Below are positions 1-13,000 of a stretch of 64,000 nt of DNA, piece by piece. Under the pieces are notes generated by a model. It was given only the letters and a program-made list of their open reading frames with translations, did no database searches and had not been told where the DNA came from. Position numbers and translations under genes: made by a program. Position 1 is the stretch's first letter, and every line of letters starts with the position of its first letter. The stretch is from Maea johnstoni. Its lineage: Eukaryota; Annelida; Polychaeta; Spionida; Magelonidae. The stretch covers positions 45,911,139-45,975,138 of the forward strand of contig OZ012685.1 of assembly GCA_963942565.1 (NCBI GenBank), in the 5' to 3' direction.

Positions 1-2
1 AC

Positions 3-159
3 CATGGGTGTTGTGCCAGGTCATGCACTTGTAGTGGGGTAGGTCGCTGGTAATACCAGCGACCTACCCCACTACAAGTGCATGGCCTGGTAAAGGGGAA
101 ACTTGCTTATTCTACCCTCAATATAATATTACTTAAGCCTGGAGCTTAACTATATATAA

Positions 160-251
<92 letters not shown>

Positions 252-420
252 GTATATATATACTCAATGACTCAGTGTCCACCAAATGACTCTATTAGAC
301 CAGAGAGATACATCCCCTACTACTACTACTCCCAGATTAGACTCCCGCTATCTGGTAGGTTTCGTCCTTTATCACTGACCTTCCCCACTAAAAGTGTACA
401 ACCTGGCACAACACCCAAGA
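3..420. mobile_element. Probable MITE with TIRs, an internal palindrome and (TA)n
   Basis: The left end (tgggtgttgtgccaggt, about 5-42) is repeated in inverted form at about 382-418 (acctggcacaacaccca with small changes). The left end also forms a palindrome: arms 16-51 and 55-90, 36 bp each with one mismatch and a 3-nt centre. A (TA)n tract fills about 163-246. The window edge may cut the element, so target-site duplications cannot be judged. Confidence 0.55.
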
Positions 421-1055
421 CTGCTCTGAGGTCATTTTACATGTTCCCCAAAAATATACATACTTCCTGAGTTGTATGATATATTTCTAAAGGTTGCACC
501 TTATTTTGAGAGTTGCATGATATATTTCACAAAGTTGAACGATATTTTGAAAGTTGCATGATATTTTGAGAGTTGAATGAATATCATTTTGGCATGCCAT
601 AAATAGTTGATATTTACTCAACCAAAACTCAATTATTTGGGGAATTATATTTTTTCCTAGAATATTTTCAAACTTACATGTATCATATATCCTGATACTT
701 TTCCATTGGTACTCTAAGCATGGATGTGTTGAAATGAATTGGCTATCATTGCAGAATGTGTACTTATATCAGGTGTCTGGTGCCAAATGAGCACGCAGAC
801 TTCATGTTGAGTGTACGCTTGGTGCTTCAAGGGCTTTTTTGAAAAAAGATTCTGAGGCCTAAACTTGAATTTCAGCCTAGCATTTCCCCTAGCAGTGATA
901 ATTTGATTATCTCAGTGGCCCCATAGCCAAGCTTAAAAAAATATTTGGGTGCATCAGACTATCTGACATGGTATGCCTGATTGATATGAAGAAAGTGACA
1001 TGATATGATATGAAACTTAGCCAGGTTGTTTATATGTTTGTTTATTTGTTTGTAG
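421..1055. other. Intron before the first visible VWA3A exon
   Basis: No coding signal seen. It holds short repeats of the type ttgcatgatattttg (470-590) and ends in a pyrimidine-rich acceptor (tttgtttgtag) at 1055. Confidence 0.6.
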
Positions 1056-4000
1056 GAGCAGATCTATACCGGCTCAGACATCAGCCTGTTGCTGGCTGAG
1101 ATCCAGAAGGCTCAGGACGCCATCAATAAGATCAAGGAGATGAGGCAGGGCATGCTGGGAAGTGCCCTCGTCAGTGTCATGAATGAGGTAAGTACGCTAT
1201 GGGACGCCATCAATAAGATCAAGGAGATGAGGCAGGGCATGCTGGGAAGTGCCCTCGTCAGTGTCATGAATGAGGTAAGTACGCTATGGGACGCCATCAA
1301 TAAGATCAAGGAGATGAGGCAGGGCATGCTGGGAAGTGCTCTCGTCAGTGTCATGAATGAGGTAAGTACGCTATGGGACGCCATCAATAAGATCAAGGAG
1401 ATGAGGCAGGGCATGCTGGGAAGTGCTCTCGTCAGTGTCATGAATGAGGTAAGTACGCTATGGGACGCCATCAATAAGATCAAGGAGATGAGGCAGGGCA
1501 TGCTGGGAAGTGCTCTCGTCAGTGTCATGAATGAGGTAAGTACGCTATGGGACGCCATCAATAAGATCAAGGAGATGAGGCAGGGCATGCTGGGAAGTGC
1601 TCTCGTCAGTGTCATGAATGAGGTAAGTACGCTATGGGACGCCATCAATAAGATCAAGGAGATGAGGCAGGGCATGCTGGGAAGTGCCCTCGTCAGTGTC
1701 ATGAATGAGGTAAGTACGCTATGGGACGCCATCAATAAGATCAAGGAGATGAGGCAGGGCATGCTGGGAAGTGCTCTCGTCAGTGTCATGAATGAGGTAA
1801 GTACGCTATGGGACGCCATCAATAAGATCAAGGAGATGAGGCAGGGCATGCTGGGAAGTGCTCTCGTCAGTGTCATGAATGAGGTAAGTACGCTATGGGA
1901 CGCCATCAATAAGATCAAGGAGATGAGGCAGGGCATGCTGGGAAGTGCTCTCGTCAGTGTCATGAATGAGGTAAGTACGCTATGGGACGCCATCAATAAG
2001 ATCAAGGAGATGAGGCAGGGCATGCTGGGAAGTGCCCTCGTCAGTGTCATGAATGAGGTAAGTACGCTATGGGACGCCATCAATAAGATCAAGGAGATGA
2101 GGCAGGGCATGCTGGGAAGTGCTCTCGTCAGTGTCATGAATGAGGTAAGTACGCTATGGGACGCCATCAATAAGATCAAGGAGATGAGGCAGGGCATGCT
2201 GGGAAGTGCCCTCGTCAGTGTCATGAATGAGGTAAGTACGCTATGGGACGCCATCAATAAGATCAAGGAGATGAGGCAGGGCATGCTGGGAAGTGCCCTC
2301 GTCAGTGTCATGAATGAGGTAAGTACGCTATGGGACGCCATCAATAAGATCAAGGAGATGAGGCAGGGCATGCTGGGAAGTGCTCTCGTCAGTGTCATGA
2401 ATGAGGTAAGTACGCTATGGGACGCCATCAATAAGATCAAGGAGATGAGGCAGGGCATGCTGGGAAGTGCCCTCGTCAGTGTCATGAATGAGGTAAGTAC
2501 GCTATGGGACGCCATCAATAAGATCAAGGAGATGAGGCAGGGCATGCTGGGAAGTGCCCTCGTCAGTGTCATGAATGAGGTAAGTACGCTATGGGATGCG
2601 AGAGGGGACAAGTGACCACTAACTTTCAGTGTTGACTGACTTTGTTAGGCAATCATGGCAACCAATGCTAGGCCAGAGTACTAGGCTTTAGGCTATAAAT
2701 GCTCCCTGTCTTCGCACTCACTGTTCTCTGCCTCTCCAGTGATTATTTGACTTTTTGTATCTATATCTATCATTTGAATAACTGAAAATCATTCATTCTA
2801 TACCCTTATTTCAGCCATCAAATATACATGTAATTGGCATTGAGGGATCTGTATGTGATACTTATTTGTGAGATTTACAGTTATATTCTATTTGTTTTTA
2901 TGTTTATATATATCATGCTTAGGCTGTGTGCTGCAGAACAAAATTCAACATTGTTCAAATAATCTTCTAAGAATGTTTGGGATTAGCAGAACCCAAAACG
3001 TTTTACTCCTCTCAGTCATTCTAAGCTATCCACGTTTGCAATGTACTTGATGTGTGATGATCTCTATGCTGTAGATATCCTCTGATGTGTCCAAGTTGCC
3101 GCAGTCACGGTTCCTGCCGCGACCGCCTGGCCATGACCACCCCCTGAGGCTGGAGATGCCAACATTCCAACCGTCAACCACTCTTGACTGGCTAAAGAAA
3201 CACGGATTGAAAGGTACGCCATATCAGAGACATTGATCAAATCAAGTATACATGAAATTTGCATTGAGGGATCTGTATGTGATACTTATTCGTGAGCATT
3301 TACAGTTAGATTCGTTTTGTTTTTATGTTTTTAAATACCATTCTTAGGCTGTGTGCTGCAGAACAAAATTCAACATTGTTCAAATAATCTTCTTAGAATG
3401 TTTGGGATTAGCAGAGCCCAAAACGTTTATGTAAGTCACTGGCCATATCATCTTTGGATTCCTCTCATTGGCTTTTCTAGTGCAGTTAAGCCCGTTAGCT
3501 TAAATACCTCTTTATATTTCATACTTACTTACTTCTTAGTTGCTTACTTCAGAGGTAGAGGCATTTGCCCGAATAATTCTATGCAAAACCTTTTAAAAAT
3601 CAATTTTAAATATTGCATATTTTTTGTAAAGTACTGAACATATTTCTGTAGTTTATTCAATATATTGACTTTAACCCTTATCCGGCTAAACACAACAATT
3701 GTTGTGGTGTGCAGCAGTGCTCACAGGTTTCACAGCAGGATAAGGGTTAACTATGTTCATTTACTATTTTTAATGCGCTTTTGAACACAATAGTGGAGAG
3801 AACACGGTATGAGATATCAAATAATCATACATGGTCTCCTAAGATTCTTGGCTGGTTTGTTTGTACATGAATGTATTACAATGCAGTGAATCCTGTCTGT
3901 TTCAGCCAAAGGTCTTGACTTGTACCAAGTATTGTTTGTACATAAATGTATCACAATGCAGTGACTCTTGTCTGTTTCAGCCAAAGGTCTTGACTTGTAC

Positions 4001-7000
4001 CAAGTATTGTTTGTACATGAATGTATCACAATGCAGTGACTCTTGTCTGTTTCAGCCAAAGGTCTTGACTTGTACCAAGTATTGTTTGTACATGAATGTA
4101 TCACAATGCAGTGACTCTTGTCTGTTTCAGCCAAAGGTCTTGACTTGTACCAAGTATTGTTTGTACATGAATGTATCACAATGCAGTGACTCTTGTCTGT
4201 TTCAGCCAGAGGTCTTGAATTGTACCAAGTATTGTTTGTACATGAATGTATCACAATGCAGTGAATCCTGTCTGTTTCAGCCAAAGGTCTTGACTTGTAC
4301 CAAGTATTGTTTGTACATGAATGTATGTATCACAATGCAGAGAATCTTGTCTGTTTCAGCCAAAGGTCTTGACTTGTACCAAGTATTGGCTCCCAATGCC
4401 TACTCCTACAAGGAAGAGTTCATCCCTGTCATTAGGAGGACAGTGCAATCACAAGTACATGAGGTAAGTTTTCTCATTACTGTCCAATACTGTATAACTG
4501 GTTAATTTGGCGTGGTTTTTAATATGGCGTTTTTTGGCGAATGCCCATCAACGCCAAATTAAAGATCGCATAAAAATATGTCTACATAAAGATGGCGTTG
4601 TTCTGACTGCTCCAGACGCCAAAATAAATACAGGGAAAATTCTTTTACTTTCTTACTTAAGTACACGCCAAATTAACCAGTTATACAGTATTTATGTGAA
4701 AAGATAATAACATACATACTTATATTACTACAAACTGTTATACTGATGCCTTGAAGTTGAAGGCAATCATTTTTGTACCCTGTGTTGACATGTTTTTTGG
4801 AGAAGTAAAAAATAAAAATGATTTAGAAATATGAAAAAGTTTTCTCCAGAAAAGACCAGCCTCAATGCCTTCTGTGCTGCCCTAGGTGCTGTGGAGGCAT
4901 TGGCTTCAGTCCCATGCCGGAACTGGTAAAGTTTTTGTGCCTCATAAACCTCTGGTTTCTGCGAAAGCGTACGTTATCTTTTGCTCTTAATCATTTTACT
5001 CACAAGTAGGTTGAGATTAGATGATAATATTGGAATATCTCCATAGCTGTTTTTACCAGCTGCAGGGATAACAGATAAGAGACGGCATTTGAATCAGTTT
5101 TTTTTTGTTCATACATGATCCATTCATATCTATACTGCCCCAAAAAAGACGTACTGCTAAGACTCTTGCTGGAGATGCTTGTTATAATCATAATAATAAT
5201 AATAATTTGGTATTTTGCATTCTTTTCACCTATGATATTCACAAGTTCATTACAAAAGGTGTTGTTGTTGTTGTTGTGTTTCAGAAGGCCATGGCTCAGT
5301 TCCAGTGGCACGACGGCTCGATGAGGAACGTCCACGTGGACATGGCCATGCTGTTTGAGTACCAGAAGCAGCTGGGCGCCACCGTCAGCCTGCTGGAGAA
5401 GAGAATAGACTGGCTCTCCACGGCCAGCAAGAAACTCTTCGGCACCATCACAGAGAAAAAGTAAGGCTTGACAATTCACTTTCTACCACCATAGAAGCAA
5501 TTAGAACATGCGACAGATCTACCCATTGCAGAAAAACACATTCCCACATTAGCATACCCGTTGACAGAGAACTTCATTACAAAATCAACAATTATTAAAT
5601 CAAAATCTCTGCCATTGAGTGTTGTATTTTGAATTTCATGTATCATCACTTTTTTCACTTAACTTTCTACCTCACATTCTACATTCCCATTGGTTGTTGG
5701 ATTTGAATTTAGAATTTTGTTTATTGTCACCTTTTTGTAATATAAATGCTTAACTGTGACTAGCCAGTTGTTATTGGTTGAGAAATCTAGAGCAACTGGT
5801 TGATTCGAATGGATTTTTGGATCTATGTATTTGTAAATTTACCCCATTTGTATTATTACAAAATTGCTTTGCATTGTGGCCTTATTAGAGTGATGCCAAC
5901 CAGAAATTGTTTTTAGAAGTATTCTACTCAACCTGTTACTAAAAACGGCACATCAAATCAAGCCACCATAGAAATATGGTCCCTTCAGAAAAGGTCTCAC
6001 CATCATAGAATGTATGTTGGTTGTTGGATTTGAATCTAGAATTTTGTTTATGTTCGCTACTCTCGAAATTTGCCTTTGCCCTACTCCAAAATCTTGTATT
6101 TGTCCCTGTAATACTCTGTTTGTGTTTCAGCTTGGTTCTGATGTTGGATTTATCTGTGTCCAATGTGAACTACCTCGTTCACATCCAGCATTCTCTCAGG
6201 CTACTTCTCCAGGAACAGATGGCAAACAAGGAATACTTCAACATTGTAGCGTACGTACACATCTCTGACTTAAGTGCTGGAAATACTGCCAGTTGACAGC
6301 TTTAGCTGGAAATGAAATTATTTCATATTGTGCACCATTCCCTGTTACTAGTATTATGGTTTTCAAGTATGGGTGTCAGTCATGAAGAGTCTCTGTCATT
6401 GATAAAGGGAAATACATTTAATAGATTGAAAGAAAAAAGTCAAAAATATGGTGGAAAACAATCAAAGTGTTGGAATTGTTGAAAAAAGAATAAGGATATT
6501 TCAAAAAATTTCCCATATTCTTCCATACTTGTCACTGAACTTCTAAAAAAAATTTATATTCATTAAAGAAATATAATTGATTCAATTTTTATTCACTGCT
6601 TCAATAAAGTCATTATTCTTTTGTACTCTAGTTTTCATGGAGATGTGTCCAAGTGGAAACCGACATTGATGAAACCTACCCCGGAAAATCTACAAAGTGC
6701 ATGGAGGTAAGGAAATACAATGGAGAACTTGCAACAAAACAGGGTGACAAACTGACAATGAGAATTGGCTTTTTTGTATACATGGATACAATCCAATAGG
6801 TCAAATGGTAGCGAATAGCTAAAATAAGAATGTATTGGAACATTACGTTATGCTGTATGTTACCTAAAGTTATAGATAACAAGACCAAAGATGCCAGTAA
6901 GATTTGTTAGTGTAAACACCCTCTGACCTTACTATTCTTTCATCAGAATAGATAAAAATCAAATTCATTGATCTGAGGTATAATTCCCCAGGTATATCGT

Positions 7001-10000
7001 ACTAGTACTAACAAGATGGATGGTTTTCACATTGTATTACCCAAGAAAAGGCCTAGAATATTTACTAGCTGGAGGTCAGGTCCTGTCAGAATACTTGGCA
7101 TGCCTTGCTCATATTGCAAAAGAGGTGGCAAAATGGAAATTCTAATTTCCAAAATCCATGCTGTGTATTGTCTGTATTTTTTGCCAGGTGGGTGCTGGAG
7201 TTAGAGTGTATTGGCAGCAGGAACTTCATGGGTGCAGTGCATGCCGTGGTAGAGAACGATGAGGAGGCAAAACATGGCATAGGTATGTTATGCAGGAACT
7301 TTATGGGGGGGGGGGGGGGGGGGGCAGTATATGCAGTGGTGCAAATAGTACAGATAGTTTAAATCAGAGTATAAGTCAATGAAAAAGCATGTTAAAGAAA
7401 CAGGAAGATAACAATGAAGAGCATCAGGTGAAATAAAGATGCTATCATTAGAAACAAATGTTTTAATCATTAGTGAATATTATAGAACCAGTCTACTTGA
7501 ACAATGATATGAGTTGAGCACCACTGACTACAATTTCAAGTTGAACTCTATTCCCTTAGGACTGATTATAACTTCACTTTATATGGAAAGTGTATAGTGT
7601 TTATAAATTTGCATGTCGTCTGATTGTAGAGGTTGAAGGAATCTACCTGTTTACGAGTGGCATCCCAGACCAGCCAATGGAGGTGGCGTGTGCCTATCTA
7701 GAGGAAGCGTGTGCTGGGCGTAGCCTCAAGCTGCACACCACCCTCTTCAACGTGGACGACTACGATGCCAACGGCGCCATCCCGGGCAGGTACGCGAACA
7801 TCACCAGCACGGCGGAGGTGTTGCGGGGGCTAGCGCACTGCACACACGGCAGGTTTCACTGGATCAGAGAGACCGGCATCATAGAGAGCGATGACATCTC
7901 ATACCTCACAACTGAAATAGACAAGGCAATCAATTTCTCCAAGAAATGTGCCATGCTTGTGGAATCAGTGAAGAAGAAGTATGACAAACCAGTAAGTACA
8001 GGGGAAAAGCCCTCAATCTATAATGTCGTAAGCCTTCCAATGCTGAGGCTACTTTCGTCCAAAGCACAAGGACAAAAAATAAGATTTTTGAAAACCATCT
8101 AAACCCTGTCATGTTGGTATTCATTTGAAAGCTCTCGCTGAGTACTCTCATATGAGAAGCCATTTGCCAGGGTTTCAATCATTTTTCAGGATTTTGCATA
8201 ATTTTGTATTAGCTAAAGTAGCCAGCAGCAGCATAAGGGTTAATTAAATCTGTAAAATTAAAAGAAATATCAGTTTATGAAAATCCATGAAAACTTTGTT
8301 TGATGTTCTTTGATACATTTTCTTTTCATTAGATGTTCATCAGTTTTTACTGTTGTCTAATATATCTATGTTAATACAAATAGTTGAATTGGATTTTAAA
8401 CACTTCTACGTAGAATTCATTTCATGGGTTTAGTGCATTTTTATTTTGTATTTTAGGCCCCCCAGATTATGAATGGAGAGGATGTTGAATCAGTTGGCAG
8501 CAGTGAGCCCCCTCGAATGAAGATCCTTCCTCCCCCAAAGCCAACAGCTCTCACGATGGCCAGAATGGTAATATGACATCATAGTCTGCAAAGCAAATCT
8601 ATTTGCTAAAATATTTATTTGATACCACAACTATCCATTGACCTATCTTAGTTATATCATTGACATGTTATGAAAAGCATAAGTATCTTACGAAGAGACA
8701 ACATTTTTTAAATTTTTGATAGTTTTTTATTTCGTTCTCCAGCATGTCAACAACAGGTACACAATAGGCATTGTATTAAAACAGTATGCAAATGAAAGAG
8801 ACAACATGAATTGTTTGTTTGTTTTGAGATTTGATCTGTATTTTTTGTACTAAATCATAATAAATTGATATGCTACCAACTAGCAATCATCCTTATTCTT
8901 AGAGTAGCAAAGGATTCCAAATTGTTCAATACCACTTTTTCTTAACTACCTCTCATTTGATTCAATATTGTCTTGTCTCATTATTCATGAGGAATAAAAA
9001 ATATTGTGAAAAAAATGAAAAAATAACATTCATTTATAATTTTGAAACTTAATGCAATAGTAACTGAATGCATCTAAATTCTAAATACTATACTATCTAC
9101 CAAAAGTGGATGGTTAAGTCTATTTATATTTCTTCTTTTTAGCAAATCAGTGAGGGTCGAGAGAAGGAGGAGCCGGTGCCAAAAGCCTTATCCTGGAGAC
9201 CTTCCTCCGCCAGGTCACGGGGTACGATATCCATAAGTAAGTGTGTCCTCTGGATCCCTGGGCACATGATTTTTTTGAGAATAACTTGAAAATAAAGCGT
9301 AAATATGCAATCTATTTGAAGATGTCAGGTTCAGTCTGATTCAAACTCCTCCAAATATTTTCTTTGATTTCCCCTGACACTTCATATCTGGTTATGAGTA
9401 AGTTATGACTAACATTTCACATTCTTAAAAAAACTTTAAAGAAGTTTTTTTGGAGAGAGGGAGAGATCCAAAAGAGTCAGGTCTGTTTTGGTTGCTGCAA
9501 CCATAAATGAGATAATCATTTAACTAAGAAACAATTGACTAATTTAAAAGGAAATGAATGTTTTCATACTACTTAGTGCTGAAACATGTGCATTTTATTG
9601 TTCTGTAGTAAATAAGGGAATTGATATATTTATCATTATTCCATACCCTATTTGTTAACATGTTCAATGTGATCATGAAATATTTGAAATATGTTGTTTC
9701 TTGCAATCCTTTTCAGAAAATAATTTTTGATGTAAATCATTCTTTTCAATTTTTGCAAAGAGGGTTTGCATAGAATGAATATATATTGTTCAACAGATAT
9801 AAACTTCAAAGCAACTGATGTCATTTGTTTTCTTTGTAGACAACGGTGTGACTTATAGACCACAGTCTGCCAAGACTTCACACAGGCCTACTTCAGCCAA
9901 GGATCCTATGCAGGTGGTCCCCAAAAATGGCAAGAAAACAGCAAAAGCTTTCTTTTACACAGATCACAGAAATGGGGTTGGTAAGTGGACTTATCTCTAT

Positions 10001-13000
10001 TTCATAACACATAAGAGAATTATATTGTGGATTCCTATTGTTATGTAGCTTTTTCTAGCTCTACATTTAACAACAAAATATCTAAATGAAACCTTTTGTG
10101 GCAAAAAATGCCCTGTGAACCAGGGAGAAGCACCGAAGTGTAGGTTAATACTGGAAAATTTCCATTCAGTACAAATTCTAGTCACATCTGATAAATTTAT
10201 TACACCCAGCAGGAAAATGTGGTCCGGCCTGCTATCCACCCTCATTCATCTGTATCACACTCAGCTCCGCCTCTTGGGATATAGGTGCCTTCAGATGGAT
10301 ATCAGGCCGGACCACATTTCCTAACAGGTTGTAAATAATAATACCCGCTAGCCTGGAGAGTGTGCATGTGTGTGTTACACGCACCAGGATTTATTTGCAC
10401 TTAAATTTTAAGTCCTAAAAACCAAATCTGCTTCTGCCTAAAAATGTTAAGCTCTATCTATGGACTACTCCTTTTCTCTTGCAATAGCATATAACACAAA
10501 CACCCTGAGGAGAAGAGTGTAGGAAAGGGTGTAAAGGTTTACATATCTTGACTAGATAACAGTATGGCATTTCTTTCCTTTCGAGGAAGCGTGTACCACA
10601 AGTACCCTGAGAGATAGAGTGTGTGGAAGGGAGTGAAGGTTGTCTGTATTGCATAGTAACTTTTCACATATCTTGCCTAGGTAACAGTATAACATTTCTT
10701 TCCTTTCCAGGAAGCGTATACCACAAGTACCCTGAGAAGAAGAGTGTGCGTAAGGGAGTGAAGGGAGCGTGTATACCAGAGAAGGAGGAGCAGCTGACCA
10801 GCAGGGAGTGGATGAGGTTATACAGCCTGAACCGCATGAAGCTGGACCTGAACAAGATAGTAGCAGGGCCAGACTGCAAGCACTCAGACTCACCTGTTAA
10901 GACTCTCAATAGGAGAGTGGAAGCCAAGTAGGTTGCACTTCACATACTAGTAACACGTTACCCAAAAATATCAAGAGTAAGTAAGTAACATTTCAAGGGC
11001 CCGTTGCACCAACAAGGTTAAAGTGTAAGGCTTATACTTAAGACTTTACCCTGGACTTAACCCTCTAGATGACTTTTCCAATGGCGATGCATGTATCTTA
11101 TACCCAGTGTCTTAGCCAGGATTTAGAAACTGGGTGCCTAAAATTGGCAGTTGTAAAATTTTGGGGCGTCCAAATGTTTAAGGGGGATCACAATATACTC
11201 ATATTTCAACCATGAACATGTATATATTCATCAAAACAAGGCATGATATCATTAAACAATGTCATGGGAATTAAAAGGAGATGATAAAATTTAATAATAA
11301 GCTTGACAGTGAGATTTTTAGAAAATCCACACAAAATTCTTTGGGTGTCCTGAGGGGTTCTTTTTAAGGGTTTGGGTGTCCAAAAAGGCACCCAGACGCC
11401 CTGCTGGCTAAGACCATGCTTATACCCTTCTGACTGGAATAACCATCAAAGAATTATTATTTACCTCAAAACAGAGGAGATTGGTTTCTCCAGTCTATGA
11501 CCCGCACTAAGTTATCTTCCCTTTAGATTTCCATTCATTCAATTGGATCCTCCTGACTTTTAGCTTCTCTGAGATATATAGTTAACAGGTGTCATCTTCT
11601 ACATTTAACAGTCTTTTCCCAAGCTGGTACAATACTGCCCATTTATAGAGTAATTCTACCAGGCTATCTATGCTAGAGGTAAAGTTCCCATCAGACTATT
11701 AGGGGCTACCAGGGTTAATATGTAAATGTATCATTTATAACAATAGCAATGGTTGTAGTAGACAATCAATTTCAACCTTGGGGGACTAAGTCTATAAGAA
11801 ATATATATCTGAATAAGGGGAAAATCTGGTGTGTTTACCTTTCTTTGAATTAGGGGACGGAGTCAAGTGATACTACGGGTATATGCATTGAAAGAAAGGA
11901 AGGAAACAAACTAATCAAAATTGCATGATACATTGTTCTATAAAATAAAAACTAAAATTCTATACTGGTGACTGACAAAAGAATTTTGGCAAAAAAATGT
12001 TATCCTATGAAATAACTGCTTTGAAGTTCACTATTTTCATCTCTAAATATTTTTAGGAGATGTTTTAATATTATGTACTTCTATGTTATTATACTAAAGG
12101 AATGCAATTTTGTATTTTAGGTATTGCCACATTTTTCCAAGTATCAATGTCAATGGAACAGTCAAGCACCTTCAATTGTTGCCACATGAGCTAAAAACCT
12201 ACGAGACCCAATTAGAGAAAATACTCAAAAGATACATAAAGAGGTTACAATGGCTACTAAGTGGTATGTACTAGCTTTTTGAGCCATTGATATTATTTTA
12301 TTTCTCATTATGAATGTTTTTTTTCGAGGCAAATAAAACATGTACATATCATACAGAGTTGTTGTATGTATCAACATTTCACACCAATTTGTGGGTAGAC
12401 TATGACCAAGTGGTAGGACGCCTAGCACTTAACCCATTCATGCCTGGAGATCTCCTTGAAAAGAGTCGTCTGCACCTTTGATACTTTTGGTTATAACTTT
12501 TTAATAAAACATAATTTCACAAAATATTTGAATATTATTTGTATATAGTGTTGTGATAAACATCTCTCCTTTGAATATTTTCAAAGAATTGCTTTTGTTA
12601 GAGAGATATGGCTAAAATAGTCAGGCGGTTTTAGCTGCTACAGGTATGAAAGGGTTAAGGGTATGATCTTGTATTTGATGTCTACTGGACACTTCATTGA
12701 TATATTGTTTTGACTACTTTATGAATACACTGTCCTGTGAGGGGTTTTCTGTGGTGCCTTTGCAACTTTTAAGGCTGTTCAGTAAGTTTGTAGTAGACAT
12801 TTACATGAAATGTCTACTATTACATTTACTTTTGAACCCAACAATTATGGAAGATGTAATAGATTAAATAAGAGTAGTTTGGTATCATTATTGAATTGGA
12901 AATTCAAAACTTTAAAACCGATTTGTTTCTGTAGTAGAAAATATTTGGTGAAGTGATTCAGAGAAACAGGTAGACTTTCAATCATACCACTATATTACTA

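Larger units (their letters stand above)
1056..5460 (+). other. VWA3A: VWA3A N-proximal block (exons 1-4 of this window)
   Basis: Exon 1 encodes a helical stretch (AEIQKAQDAINKIKEMRQG) ending in VSVMNE. Exon 2 gives a Pro-rich linker and the family signature TTLDWLKKHGLK. Exon 3 gives KGLDLYQVLAPNAYSYKEEF. Exon 4 gives QFQWHDGSMRNVHVD followed by an amphipathic helix up to FGTITEKK, which leads into the first VWA domain. Exon 1 ends phase 0, exon 2 phase 1, exon 3 phase 0, exon 4 phase 2, and each joins cleanly to the next. A possible small exon near 4864-4944 was left out because exon 3 joins exon 4 directly in frame. Confidence 0.88.
8457..12263 (+). other. VWA3A: VWA3A inter-domain linker (exons 9-13)
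   Basis: This block encodes a basic, Pro/Ser-rich linker (ILPPPKPTALTMARM, SWRPSSARSRG, TSHRPTSAKD), the family signature VYHKYPEKK, and REWMRLYSLNRMKLDLNK. Exon 13 gives FPSINVNGTVKHLQLLPHE and a basic helix ending KRLQWLLSG, directly before the second VWA domain. At exon 10 two donors fit: after 9220, or GTAAGTG after 9236. The second is the stronger match and was chosen; both keep the frame, so isoforms differing by about five residues are possible. Confidence 0.85.

Noticed and set aside
1112-2611. 499-codon open frame on the minus strand across the 17-copy array
   Set aside because: It is the mirror of a stop-free repeat whose unit is a multiple of three; the plus strand carries the real exon and donor.
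3861-4505. 214-codon plus-strand frame over the 75-bp array
   Set aside because: It is out of frame with exon 3 and consists of repeated intron sequence.
4850-4945. Possible VWA3A exon between exons 3 and 4
   Set aside because: Frames hit a stop or leave a wrong phase, while exon 3 joins exon 4 cleanly (VHE-KAMAQF) as expected for the family.
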